From DASUPK01 sp963782345 (GTDB taxonomy: Bacteria > Actinomycetota > Thermoleophilia > Solirubrobacterales > 70-9): a stretch of 64,000 nt of DNA. The DNA lies in the NCBI GenBank assembly GCA_963782345.1, contig CAWAJF010000012.1:32530-96529 (forward strand). Reading direction: 5' to 3'. The notes under the pieces were generated by a model. It had not been told where the DNA came from. It was given only the letters and a program-made list of their open reading frames with translations, and did not search any database. Shown piece by piece: positions 1-8,169 of this stretch. Numbering within the stretch: the stretch's first letter is position 1; each line of letters opens with the position of its first letter. A program made the position numbers and the translations under genes.

Positions 1-1
1 C

Positions 2-160
2 AACACGGTCGACAACCCCGAGTCACCGATCGGGCCGCAGCGAACATGCTCGGTGAACGGCTTCTCGTGCACGGCGAAGCGCGACATCCACTCCGACGCC
101 CGCTTCGTCACCTGCACGCAGGGCGGCCAGTCGGTCCGCTTCACCTGGCTGCCGGCCTGA
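2..160 (+). CDS. C-terminal fragment of a probable secreted Cys-containing protein
   Basis: An open frame enters from the left edge and ends at TGA 158-160, giving 52 residues of a protein that starts outside the window. The fragment has three cysteines, in the contexts RTCSVNG, FSCTAKR and VTCTQGG, and ends FTWLPA. Even cysteine spacing with small polar residues looks like a disulphide-bonded extracellular domain. That is inference, and no family was recognised. Confidence 0.5.
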   Translation, partial: NTVDNPESPIGPQRTCSVNGFSCTAKRDIHSDARFVTCTQGGQSVRFTWLPA

Positions 161-261
161 GCTTCACCAGGACCCCGCCCCGATGCCCTCGGCGCTGGGA
201 TGCTTCTCCCTCTCCGGCACCCGCGCCGACACTACCCTGCCGAGTTGGGTCAGGAGCAACT

Positions 262-1122
262 TTGGCTGCCGAGCGCCCCCCATCCAATCCCGTGCAGCGA
301 GCGGTCGCGCCCATCGCGCGGGCCGGACTGCGGGGTGCGCAGGGGGTGGCGCGGGGGCTGGGTCTCGGCCGCGCGGTGGATCGCGGGGTGGACCGGGCGC
401 TCGACAGCGAGACGGCCGCCAAGGCGACCGAGCGATTGCTCAGGACCGACACCGCCAACCGAGTCTGGGACAAGGTGCTGGAGAGCGACGAGGCACAGAA
501 GCTGGTCGAGCGGGTGGCGGAGGCGCCGGAGGTGCGCGCGGCGATCACGCGACAGGGGGTTGGCCTGCTCGAGGACCTGCGGCGCGGAGTGCGCCGAGCC
601 GCCCGCCAGATCGACACGGTGATGGAGGACGCGCCACGGCGTGTCCTCCGGCGGCCGAGGCGAGAGGGGCGGCCGATCTACGCTGGCGCGTTCAGCCGGG
701 CGCTGTCGCTTGGAATCGATGCCGGCCTCGTATACGGCTCGCTGCTTCTGATCTCGGCGGCGATCGCCGCCCTTGTCGCCGCCTTCTCCAGGGGCGACCA
801 GCACGGCGGCACGGTCGTCATCGCGCTCGGGTTCCTCGCGTGGTCGGTGATCGCGATCACCTACCTGGTGGTCTTCTGGTCCGGGGCCGGGCGAACGCTC
901 GGGATGTCGTTCCTCGCGATCCGGATGCTCTCCGAGGACGGCGAGCCGGTCAGGCCGGGACAGGCGCTCCGGCGCGCGCTCTGGCTTCCGATCGCGGCCC
1001 TGCCCCTGCTGCTCGGGTTCGCCGGTGTGCTCTTCGACCGCGAGCGCCGCGGCTGGCCGGACCGCCGAACCAAGACGATCGTCTGCTACGCCGACCCCGA
1101 GCTGGACAGCGATCTGACCTAG
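262..1122 (+). CDS. RDD family membrane protein
   Basis: The product is 286 residues from TTG 262, which has AGGAG at 252-256 five bases upstream; an in-frame GTG at 292 is a weaker alternative. The first half is a soluble, Arg/Glu-rich amphipathic region. An RDD-type domain follows: a short AFSRALSLGIDAGLVYG segment, two hydrophobic helices, GRTLGMSFLAIRM, and a last helix near PLLLGFAGVLFD. The family is integral to the membrane and often linked to transport or stress, and its function here is unknown. The long charged N-terminal extension is unusual for RDD proteins. The lipase-like gene downstream starts 17 bases after the stop. Confidence 0.75.
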   Translation: MAAERPPSNPVQRAVAPIARAGLRGAQGVARGLGLGRAVDRGVDRALDSETAAKATERLLRTDTANRVWDKVLESDEAQKLVERVAEAPEVRAAITRQGVGLLEDLRRGVRRAARQIDTVMEDAPRRVLRRPRREGRPIYAGAFSRALSLGIDAGLVYGSLLLISAAIAALVAAFSRGDQHGGTVVIALGFLAWSVIAITYLVVFWSGAGRTLGMSFLAIRMLSEDGEPVRPGQALRRALWLPIAALPLLLGFAGVLFDRERRGWPDRRTKTIVCYADPELDSDLT

Positions 1123-1139
1123 TTGTCAGACTGGCCTCC

Positions 1140-2753
1140 GTGAGGATCGGCGAGGGGAGAGGAGTCGCGATCGCCGGGGCGCTGGCCGCGCTGCTGGCGA
1201 CGTCGGCAGCCTCGACCTTCGTTCCCGAGGCCGTCGCGCAGGGACCGAGCTACCCGGACGCGGTGGTCTTGGTCTCGGGATTCACCACCGTCACCCCGTT
1301 CACCACGCCGGATCCGGCCTGCAACGGCCAGGAGGGCGGGACCTGGGACCCAGCCACCGGGGTGGCGGCAGCCCTTAAGAGCCGCGGGTTCTCCGTGTTC
1401 ACGGCACCCGTGAAGCACCTCAACGACCCAGAGGCCTTGCCCTGCCCCGGGAGCGGCACGCCGCTTCCCCCGCAGTCGGACTACATCGATTCGGGGGGCG
1501 ACAACGACGCCAACGGCGCCGCCCTGGCGGGCTTTCTCGGCTTCCTGCGAGACAACTATGGCGTCGCGCGCGTGCAGCTCGTCGCTCACTCGGACGGCGG
1601 CAACTGGTCGCGCGCAGCGCTCACCCAGCGGTCTGCGTACTCCGGTCTCACCGTCGCGTCGCTGACCACCCTCGGCACTCCCTACACGGGATCGTTCGTG
1701 GCGGACCTCGCCGTCGAGATGCAGGGAAGCACCTGTGACTTCGCCGATCCCCTGGAGCAGGATCTCTGCAACGCGCTCATCGGCGTCGTCGATCTGATCC
1801 TGAAGGACAAGGGGAGCGTCGCGACCCGCCAGCTCACCAACCACTACCTGACGAGTTGGAACCGGCAGCAGAGCATCGGCTCATGCCCGGTGACGACGAT
1901 CGCGGGCACCTATGTCGACATCCCGCTGTTCGACTTCTCCTACTACGACCCCTCAGACGGCCTGGTGGGGGAGGCCAGTGGGCTCGCCGAGCGTTCGCTC
2001 GACGTCGCAACGCTCCGCTGGATCCCGGCGCCGAAGATCCCGAACCTCAACCCGGGAGGGACGTTCCCGGTCGTCCACTCCGAGTCGCTCAGCTTCCTGT
2101 CTCCGAACAACCTGCTGAACCAGCCGGTGATCTCGGACGACGTCGCCGGCATCGTCAACCGGACGCCCGCAGGCGGGCCGCCGTGCAATCCGCCTGCCGC
2201 CGCATCGGCTGCGACGGCGCGCGCCGCGGCTCGGAACGGCCATGCAGGGCCGAGGAAGGCCACGTCGATGCGGCTGCCGCTCCGGCTGCTCGAGGTCCCC
2301 TCGCGCCGGGGCGTCCTCCCGCGACCGGCCCTTTCGGATGCGATCGTGGTCAAAGGCGGCGTCAGGGTTCGCTGCGGTGGCCACCGCGTTCGCCCGAGCC
2401 CCCTGCTCGCCGACACGCGCCTTCGGGTCGTGCTCGGCGCGCGCTGCAAGGGCCCCGTCAGGGTCGTCTCGAAGCGCGGGAAGGGGAGGGGCGGGGCGCT
2501 GCTGCTCCGCAGCCATCCGCGGGACGTGGTTGTGCTGGCCGTGCGCGGTCGACGGGCTCGGATCCGGGTTCGGGGACCGGCGGTAAGAGACCTCCGGGTC
2601 ACCGCCGCCGCCGGGCGGGGCAAGCGCCTCCTGCGCATCAACCGCGCGGGAGTGGCCAAGCTGCCTCGCAAGGGCGACCTGACGCTCCGGATCCACGCGC
2701 TCACCCAGCCCGGCTCACGGCAGGCGACTGCCAGCGCGGTAATCGCCCGTTAG
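1140..2753 (+). CDS. secreted lipase/esterase-like alpha/beta hydrolase with basic C-terminal domain
   Basis: The product is 537 residues from GTG 1140. A signal peptide is evident: basic start, an Ala/Leu-rich core, then AVA before QGPSYPD. The segment VVLVSGF is the first strand of an alpha/beta fold and AHSDGG is the nucleophile elbow. A triad of Ser151, Asp273 (PSDGLV) and His313 (VVHSES) is plausible by order and spacing. The AHSxGG form recalls bacterial class 2 lipases, so the likely role is extracellular ester hydrolysis. From about residue 345 the protein becomes Arg/Lys/Gly/Val-rich and low in hydrophobic core, which looks like a wall-binding or anionic-polymer-binding domain. The end overlaps the convergent TetR gene by 4 bases. 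Confidence 0.72.
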   Translation: MRIGEGRGVAIAGALAALLATSAASTFVPEAVAQGPSYPDAVVLVSGFTTVTPFTTPDPACNGQEGGTWDPATGVAAALKSRGFSVFTAPVKHLNDPEALPCPGSGTPLPPQSDYIDSGGDNDANGAALAGFLGFLRDNYGVARVQLVAHSDGGNWSRAALTQRSAYSGLTVASLTTLGTPYTGSFVADLAVEMQGSTCDFADPLEQDLCNALIGVVDLILKDKGSVATRQLTNHYLTSWNRQQSIGSCPVTTIAGTYVDIPLFDFSYYDPSDGLVGEASGLAERSLDVATLRWIPAPKIPNLNPGGTFPVVHSESLSFLSPNNLLNQPVISDDVAGIVNRTPAGGPPCNPPAAASAATARAAARNGHAGPRKATSMRLPLRLLEVPSRRGVLPRPALSDAIVVKGGVRVRCGGHRVRPSPLLADTRLRVVLGARCKGPVRVVSKRGKGRGGALLLRSHPRDVVVLAVRGRRARIRVRGPAVRDLRVTAAAGRGKRLLRINRAGVAKLPRKGDLTLRIHALTQPGSRQATASAVIAR

Positions 2754-3370
2754 GAGGAGCCGGCGAGCGCAGGAGCGCCGGCTGACTCCACGAGGGCAGC
2801 GCTCAGCTCCACCGCATCGCCGTCATCGAGTCCCTGCTCACGGGTGAGCGAGCGCCAGGTGGAGAAGGCGATGACGTGGCCGATCGCCGCCCTCAGCCGC
2901 TTGCGAGCGCGTCCGCGGGCCCTGCGATCTGCCATCAGCGTGTCGCGCGCGGCGGCCATGTACTCGTGGAACGCTCCGAACGTCCGCCTGACGGACTCGT
3001 TCGTCGGCTCATCTCGAATCAGGTTCTCCATCATTCGCTCGGTGCGCCGCCAGTAGCCGTAGAGCTCATCGAGCGCCGTGCGCAGCCGCTCATCGGTGTC
3101 GTCGATCGCGGCCCACGCGGCGAGGTCGGGCGGAGGATTGTCCTGCGCCCAGTGTGCGCTGCATGCCTGGAACAGTGCGTCTTCATCGGGAAAGTGGCGG
3201 TAGAGGGTGGAGCGGCGAACGCCGGCTAGCTCCGCGACCGCGCTCATCGTGGTGCGCGAGGGACCGACGGTTCCATGCAACTCGACCGCGCTCTCGGTGA
3301 TGCGGCGCCGGGTCTCAGCCTCGAGCTGGGCGCGGCGCTTCTTGCGATATGGACGCTTTTGATCGGACAT
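2750..3370 (-). CDS. TetR family transcriptional regulator
   Basis: The product is 206 residues. After a very basic leader (KKRRAQLEAETRRRI), the N-terminal TetR HTH is clear: TTMSAVAELAGVRRSTLYRHFPDEDALF at about residues 40-68. The rest is an all-helical ligand or dimer domain with no recognisable ligand class. The gene is divergent from the cupin gene. The 83-bp gap holds a strong promoter with a palindrome in its spacer, so this regulator probably represses the cupin gene and perhaps itself. ATG 3370 is the natural start. Confidence 0.88.
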   Translation of the reverse strand: MSDQKRPYRKKRRAQLEAETRRRITESAVELHGTVGPSRTTMSAVAELAGVRRSTLYRHFPDEDALFQACSAHWAQDNPPPDLAAWAAIDDTDERLRTALDELYGYWRRTERMMENLIRDEPTNESVRRTFGAFHEYMAAARDTLMADRRARGRARKRLRAAIGHVIAFSTWRSLTREQGLDDGDAVELSAALVESAGAPALAGSS

Positions 3371-3386
3371 TTGTGTCTGTCGAATC

Positions 3387-3415
3387 TTGACAGGTCGGTC
3401 AGACCGGTGTATATA
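3387..3415 (+). promoter_or_regulatory. Promoter of the cupin gene with TetR-type operator in the spacer
   Basis: TTGACA at 3387-3392 and TATATA at 3410-3415 are 17 bases apart, a near-consensus sigma-70-type promoter reading toward the cupin gene. Between them lies the perfect palindrome CGGTCAGACCG (3396-3406), the size and position expected of a TetR operator that blocks RNA polymerase. Assignment to the divergent TetR gene is inference from position. Confidence 0.72.
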
Positions 3416-3453
3416 TTCGCGCGACAGTAGCGTCTAATCAAAAGGAGAAGGAG

Positions 3454-3960
3454 ATGGAGACGACCAAGGCGAAGGTGGTTGGGCCCGGCGACGGCAAGGC
3501 CGGCTTTCTGGGGAGCATCGGCGTCAGGTTCATGATCGACGGAGCCGACACCGACGGCGACTTCTCACTCGTGGAGCACCCGATGTCGCCGCGGGCGCTG
3601 GCGGCGCCGCTGCATCGGCACACCCGAGAGGACGAATACACCTATGTGCTCGAGGGGAAGGTCGGGGCGCTGCTCGGGGACGAGGTCCTGGTCGCGGAGC
3701 CCGGCGACCTGGTGTTCAAGCCCCGCGACCAGTGGCACACGTTCTGGAACGCGGGAGATGCGCCGGCGAGGATCCTGGAGATCATCGCGCCGGCCGGATT
3801 CGAGCGGTTCTTCGAGGAGCTGGTCGACATGGGTGGGGTCACGCAGGCCGACCCGGAGGTCCTGGGCGAGCTCTGCCAGCGCTACGAGCTGGAGATGGAC
3901 CCCGACAGCATTCCCGGCCTGGTCGAGCGGTTCGACCTGGCCATCGGGGAGCCGCTCTAG
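3454..3960 (+). CDS. Cupin domain protein
   Basis: The product is 168 residues with a very good ribosome site (AAAGGAGAAGGAG) before ATG 3454. It is a single cupin_2 barrel. Motif 1 is PLHRHTREDEYTYVLEG with metal-ligand candidates His54, His56 and Glu61. Motif 2 is PGDLVFKPRDQWHTFWN, with the next His in QWHTF. A helical C-terminal tail of about 60 residues follows the barrel. Such small cupins can be dioxygenases, isomerases or binding proteins, and the substrate cannot be read. The operator upstream suggests induction by a small molecule sensed by the divergent TetR protein. Confidence 0.8.
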   Translation: METTKAKVVGPGDGKAGFLGSIGVRFMIDGADTDGDFSLVEHPMSPRALAAPLHRHTREDEYTYVLEGKVGALLGDEVLVAEPGDLVFKPRDQWHTFWNAGDAPARILEIIAPAGFERFFEELVDMGGVTQADPEVLGELCQRYELEMDPDSIPGLVERFDLAIGEPL

Positions 3961-4250
3961 GGCTCGTCCAGCAACTCGTTCGCCTCGGACCACTTGCCGG
4001 GCGGGACGCGCAATGCGATGTCGCCGCGCCCGTACTCGTTCAGCGGGTGGTCCGAGGTGATCACCGCCTCATGGCCGGCGTCGGTGAGCTGCTGGCGCCA
4101 GGCGCGCGCAGTCTCGAGGTCCTCGAAGTCGCGCACCACCTGCCAGTCGTCGTAGCTCGCGTCGCCGATCTTGAGCTCGTCGAGGCCGTCCGGATGGAGC
4201 GAGTTGTCGCCGACGCCGAAGAGCTCGCGGAACTTGTCGCCGACGCCCAT
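3957..4250 (-). CDS. Small conserved hypothetical protein
   Basis: The product is 97 residues from ATG 4250 and ends 4 bases into the convergent cupin gene. It is acidic and soluble. The segment DWQVVRDFEDLETARAWRQQLTDAGHEAVIT has the strand-helix-strand pattern of small DUF2007-like signal-transducing domains, which is a weak resemblance only. It lies 10 bases downstream of the dehydrogenase gene on the same strand, so the two are probably co-transcribed. Confidence 0.6.
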   Translation of the reverse strand: MGVGDKFRELFGVGDNSLHPDGLDELKIGDASYDDWQVVRDFEDLETARAWRQQLTDAGHEAVITSDHPLNEYGRGDIALRVPPGKWSEANELLDEP

Positions 4251-4260
4251 GCAGCGCAGC

Positions 4261-5079
4261 CTACGCGGTGGCCTGGATACCGGTGAGCTCGGCGGAGAGC
4301 TCGCGGAGCTGCCGGCGGGCCTCCGGGTCCTCGGCCTGCGGCTGCGGGGCGGACTCGCTGGTGCCGTCGAAGTAGTGCCCATTGACGCCGTCCAGCTCGG
4401 GGGAGGCGACCAGCCGCAGCGTCGCCTCGACCCCGTCCTCGAGGGGAGTCACCGGATCGATGCCCGCCCTGCGGACCATGTTGGTCGGCAGAAAGGTGCC
4501 GGGATGGAGGCAGTTGGCGGTGGCGCCCGAGCCCTCCAGCTCCTCGGCGAGGTCGAAGGTGAACATGACCAGCGCGAGCTTGCTCTGGGAATAGGCCTGG
4601 ACGCCGCTGTAGCCACGCTCGAGCATGACGTCGCCGAAGTCGATGGGAGCCTGGCCCGCGGAGCTGACGTTCACGATCCGCGACGGCGCCGAGCTCCTGA
4701 TCAGGGGCAGCAGCCGGCGGGTCAGGACGAACGGCGCGAGGTAGTTGACCTGGAAGGTGAGCTCGTATCCGTCCTCGCTTTCCTCGCGCGGGCCGGCGGT
4801 GCCTACGCCGGCATTGTTCACGAGCACGTCGATCCGGTCCTCGTCTGCCAGGTCGTCGGCAAGGGCGCGAACCTCGTCGAGCGATGCGAGATCCGCCCGT
4901 CGCCATTCGAGCTCGCCGGTCGCTCGCGGCCCCAGCTCGTCCAGCAGCGCCTGCCCCTTCTGCTCGTTGCGCCCATGGAGGATGAGGCGGCCGCCCGTCG
5001 GGGCCAGCTCCGAGGCGAGAGCTTTCCCGAGGCCGTCCGTCGCCCCGGTGATCACGATCGTCCGCTGCCCGTCAGCCAT
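4261..5079 (-). CDS. Short-chain dehydrogenase/reductase (SDR)
   Basis: The product is 272 residues. The NAD(P)-binding signature is TGATDGLG near residue 11, with HGRNEQKG after strand 2, where the Arg suggests NADP preference. NNAG follows at about residue 88. The catalytic set is Ser in VNVSSAG and Tyr/Lys in AYSQSKLAL (YxxxK). The sequence after the active site (CLHPGTFLPTNM) matches retinol-dehydrogenase-like SDRs. The oxidised substrate is unknown. The gene lies between the cyclophilin gene and a small unknown gene on the same strand. Confidence 0.85.
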   Translation of the reverse strand: MADGQRTIVITGATDGLGKALASELAPTGGRLILHGRNEQKGQALLDELGPRATGELEWRRADLASLDEVRALADDLADEDRIDVLVNNAGVGTAGPREESEDGYELTFQVNYLAPFVLTRRLLPLIRSSAPSRIVNVSSAGQAPIDFGDVMLERGYSGVQAYSQSKLALVMFTFDLAEELEGSGATANCLHPGTFLPTNMVRRAGIDPVTPLEDGVEATLRLVASPELDGVNGHYFDGTSESAPQPQAEDPEARRQLRELSAELTGIQATA

Positions 5080-5108
5080 GCTTCCTGCCTTCCCCCGGCG
5101 CCAACCGG

Positions 5109-5585
5109 CTAATCGCTGAGTTCGACCCTTTCGATCTTCTGTGGCTGAGTGGGCCGATCGCCGGGACCCGTCTCGGTCCCCTCGATCGCGTCGACCGCGT
5201 CCATGCCGTCGGTGATCTCGCCGAAGACCGTGTGCTTGCCGTCCAGCCAGGGAGCGGCATCGGTGGTGACGATGAAGAACTGAGAGCCGTTGGTGTTCGG
5301 GCCGGCGTTGGCCATCGCCAGCGCGCCGCGGACGATCTTGTGCTCGTTGAACTCGTCCTCGAAGGTGTAGCCGGGGCCGCCCGTCCCGGTTCCCTCGGGG
5401 TCGCCGCCCTGGATCATGAAGTCCTTGATCACGCGGTGGAAGATCAGGCCGTCGTAGAAGCCGTCGGCGGCGAGCTTGCGGAAGTTCTCGACGGTCTTGG
5501 GTGCGTCCTCGTCGAAGAACCGGATGGTGATCGCGCCGACGTTGGTGTGGAGGGTGGCCTGACTCACGCCTTCCACTCTAGCCAT
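5109..5585 (-). CDS. Cyclophilin-type peptidyl-prolyl cis-trans isomerase
   Basis: The product is 158 residues from ATG 5585; an in-frame GTG at 5594 would add three. Cyclophilin motifs run in order: FFDEDAPKTVENFRKLA, FHRVIKDFMIQGGDP with the catalytic Arg, MANAGPNTNGSQFFI with the Gln/Phe pocket, and WLDGKHTVFGEI. There is no signal peptide, so it is a cytosolic protein-folding enzyme. The family is usually 150-180 residues, so this is a full-length copy. Confidence 0.93.
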   Translation of the reverse strand: MARVEGVSQATLHTNVGAITIRFFDEDAPKTVENFRKLAADGFYDGLIFHRVIKDFMIQGGDPEGTGTGGPGYTFEDEFNEHKIVRGALAMANAGPNTNGSQFFIVTTDAAPWLDGKHTVFGEITDGMDAVDAIEGTETGPGDRPTQPQKIERVELSD

Positions 5586-5595
5586 CGCCCCCACT

Positions 5596-5634
5596 GGGGC
5601 GCTTTAGCGGTGTATATCGCGGGAAAAGCGCCCC
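5596..5634. repeat. 39-bp REP-like palindrome, copy 1 (intergenic)
   Basis: GGGGCGCTTT (5596-5605) pairs perfectly with AAAGCGCCCC (5625-5634) around a 19-base centre. It fills the gap between the cyclophilin start and the zwf stop. There is no T-run, so it is not a standard terminator. A second 39-bp element with the same arms sits at 45684-45722, which argues for a dispersed repeat rather than a chance hairpin. Confidence 0.7.
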
Positions 5635-5640
5635 GCCGGG

Positions 5641-7092
5641 TTAGCCGGCGCCGATGCTCTCGAGCGGAGCCTCCGGGAGCCAGGGCCGGCGCCAGCCTCC
5701 GTACCCGTGCAGCAGGTTCGAGGCCCCCTCGGGTCCCCAGCTGCCCTTCCGGTAGGTCTCCAGGTCGCAGGGGTTGTCGAGCAGCGGCTGCACGATCCGC
5801 CAGGTCTCGAGCACGCTGTCCTCACGGGCGAAGCGCTGCTGGTCCCCAGCCAGGGCGTCGCCGAGCAGCCGCTCGTAGGGCCCGGGCTGTCCGCCGAACT
5901 GCTGCCGGAAGAGCAGATCGAGGTGCACCCGCCGCAGCGATTCCTCACCCGGTGCCTTGGCCTCGAGCAGGATGCTCGTGCCGGGATCGGGGTCGATCCG
6001 GACGACGAACTCGTCGGTCGCCGGCGTTGGGCCCCCGCCGATGCCGATCGGTGGCGGGTTCTGGAGGATCACCCGGACCTCGGTGACCTTCTCGGGAAGC
6101 TCCTTCCCCGCGCGGATGAAGAAGGGGACGCCTGACCAGCGCCAGTTCTGGATGTCGAGCCGCAGCGCGACGAATGTCTCGGTGCTCGACTTCGGATCGA
6201 CGCCCTCGACGTCTCGGTAGCCCTCGTACTGCCCGCGCACGTAGCGGCTGGGGTTGAGGTCCGGGATGGCCTTGAACATGTCCTGCTTCGCGTCGCGGAT
6301 CGGATCCGGGTCGGCGCCCGCCGAGGGTGGCTCCATCGCCACGATGGCCAGCGTCTGAAGGAGGTGATTCTGGAAGACGTCGCGCAGACAGCCGACCGGG
6401 TCGTAGAAGCTGCCGCGGTCGTCAACGCCGAAGTCCTCGGCCATCGTGATCTGCACCGATTCGACGTAGCGGCGGTTCCAGATCGGCTCGAACATGGAGT
6501 TGGCGAAGCGCAGGTAGGTGATGTCCATCACCGGTTCCTTGCCCAGGAAGTGATCGATCCGGTAGATCTGATCCTCAACCAGGACCTCGTGGATCTGGTC
6601 ATTCAGCTCGACGGCGGAGGCGAGGTCGTGCCCGAAGGGCTTCTCGATCACCACCCGCGCTCCGTCGGTCAGGCCCGCGCTGCCGAGGTGCTCGACCACT
6701 CTCGAGAACAGGAACGGCGGGATCTCCAGATAGAAGACCGGGTGCTTCGCGAAGGAGAGGTCCTTCTTCAGGCGTTCGTAGGTGCCCTTCTCGGCGTAGT
6801 CGCCCTGGACGTAGGAGAGTCTGTCGGTGAACTTCGCGAAGGCGTCCTCGTCGATGTCGTCGGTGCCCTCCTCGGCCGTCCCCTGAATCGACTCTCGCGC
6901 GTGCCGATGGAGGTCCTCGTCGGACCAGTCGTTGCGGGCGACCCCGATCACCGGCACGTCGAGGGTCCCGTTCGCGCACAGCCGGTAGAGCGCCTTGAAG
7001 GTCATCTTCTTCGCCAGATCGCCGGTGATCCCGAAGATCACCAGCGCGTCGGCGGGTGGGCCGATCTTTCTGCCGTCGGTTGCCTGCGCCAC
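5641..7092 (-). CDS. zwf: Glucose-6-phosphate dehydrogenase (first copy)
   Basis: The product is 483 residues from GTG 7092. The Rossmann start is FGITGDLAKKM and the substrate site is YRIDHFLGKE, with the catalytic His of the DHFLGK signature. EKPFGHDL and RWSGVPFFIRAGK are further family blocks. It oxidises glucose 6-phosphate to 6-phosphogluconolactone. The gene is divergent from gnd-pgl across a 57-bp gap, so the whole oxidative pentose-phosphate branch is adjacent. Length is normal for the family. A diverged paralogue lies at 23511-24911. Confidence 0.96.
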   Translation of the reverse strand: MAQATDGRKIGPPADALVIFGITGDLAKKMTFKALYRLCANGTLDVPVIGVARNDWSDEDLHRHARESIQGTAEEGTDDIDEDAFAKFTDRLSYVQGDYAEKGTYERLKKDLSFAKHPVFYLEIPPFLFSRVVEHLGSAGLTDGARVVIEKPFGHDLASAVELNDQIHEVLVEDQIYRIDHFLGKEPVMDITYLRFANSMFEPIWNRRYVESVQITMAEDFGVDDRGSFYDPVGCLRDVFQNHLLQTLAIVAMEPPSAGADPDPIRDAKQDMFKAIPDLNPSRYVRGQYEGYRDVEGVDPKSSTETFVALRLDIQNWRWSGVPFFIRAGKELPEKVTEVRVILQNPPPIGIGGGPTPATDEFVVRIDPDPGTSILLEAKAPGEESLRRVHLDLLFRQQFGGQPGPYERLLGDALAGDQQRFAREDSVLETWRIVQPLLDNPCDLETYRKGSWGPEGASNLLHGYGGWRRPWLPEAPLESIGAG

Positions 7093-7149
7093 GTCGGCAA
7101 CCTACTGGACGGGCGTAGCATGCTCGCGTCAACCACGGAGGAGAACGCG

Positions 7150-8169
7150 ATGGCTCAGTTGGGAATGGTCGGCCTCGGCAGGATGGGAGCGAACATCGTC
7201 CGGCGATTGATGCGGGACGGCCACGACTGCGTCGTCTACGACGTCAACCCCGACCCGATCAAGGAGCTGGCGGGGGAGGGGGCCACCGGCGCGTCGTCGC
7301 TCGAGGAGCTCGCGGAGAAGCTTGACGCCCCCCGGGCGGTCTGGGTCATGGTCCCGGCCGGTGAGATCACCGAGAGCACCGTGAAGGAGGTCGCCGCGGT
7401 GCTCGACAAGGGCGACGCGATCATCGACGGCGGCAACTCCTACTACCGCGACGACATTCGCCGATCGCAGATGGTCGGCGAGCAGGGCATCGACTACATC
7501 GACTGCGGGACCAGCGGCGGGGTCTTCGGCCTCGATCGCGGCTACTGCCTGATGATCGGCGGGCCGGACGCGGCGGTGGAGCGGCTCGACCCGATCTTCG
7601 CGACCGTGGCGCCCGGGGTGGAGTCGGCCGAGCGGACGCCCGGCCGCAGCGGCGATCCCGACGCGGCCGAGAACGGCTACCTGCACTGCGGGCCGAGCGG
7701 CGCGGGACATTTCGTGAAGATGGTCCACAACGGGATCGAGTACGGCGTGATGGCGGCCTACGCCGAGGGCCTCAACATCCTCAAGAACGCCAACGCGGGG
7801 AAGGTGAAGCGCGAGATGGACGCCGAGACCGCGCCCCTGGAGCATCCCGAGTACTACCAGTACGACCTGGACATTCCGCAGGTCGCCGAGGTCTGGCGGC
7901 GCGGCAGCGTGATCGGCTCCTGGCTGCTCGACCTGACCGCAGCGTCGCTACAGGAGTCGCATGACCTGTCCGACTTCGAGGGCCGCGTCTCGGACTCGGG
8001 CGAGGGCCGCTGGACGTCGATCGCCGCGATCGAGGAGGGGGTGCCGGCCGCAGTCCTCACCACGGCGCTGTACGAGCGCTTCGCGTCGCGTGACCTGGAC
8101 GACTTCGCCGACCGCGTCCTCTCGGCGATGCGCTACCAGTTCGGCGGGCACAAGGAGAAGCCGAAGTGA
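7150..8169 (+). CDS. gnd: 6-phosphogluconate dehydrogenase, decarboxylating (short form)
   Basis: The product is 339 residues from ATG 7150, preceded by GGAGGAGAAC. GLGRMGANIVRRLM is the dinucleotide fold. VYDVNPD follows strand 2, and the Asp there, in place of the NADP-type Arg, suggests NAD preference as in the short GntZ/YqeC-like class. DGGNSYYRDD, CGTSGGVFG and GAGHFVKMVHNGIEYG are substrate and catalytic blocks. The classical enzymes are about 470 residues, so this is the short family and not a truncation. Its stop overlaps the pgl start by four bases, implying coupled translation. Confidence 0.93.
   Translation: MAQLGMVGLGRMGANIVRRLMRDGHDCVVYDVNPDPIKELAGEGATGASSLEELAEKLDAPRAVWVMVPAGEITESTVKEVAAVLDKGDAIIDGGNSYYRDDIRRSQMVGEQGIDYIDCGTSGGVFGLDRGYCLMIGGPDAAVERLDPIFATVAPGVESAERTPGRSGDPDAAENGYLHCGPSGAGHFVKMVHNGIEYGVMAAYAEGLNILKNANAGKVKREMDAETAPLEHPEYYQYDLDIPQVAEVWRRGSVIGSWLLDLTAASLQESHDLSDFEGRVSDSGEGRWTSIAAIEEGVPAAVLTTALYERFASRDLDDFADRVLSAMRYQFGGHKEKPK

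Noticed and set aside
2058..2066. GGGACGTTC inside the lipase gene
   Set aside because: A single 9-mer with no partner arm at the 44-bp distance; chance occurrence in a coding sequence.
4171..5112. Long plus-strand frame opposite the SDR gene
   Set aside because: Antisense shadow of a well-supported dehydrogenase; no motifs of its own.
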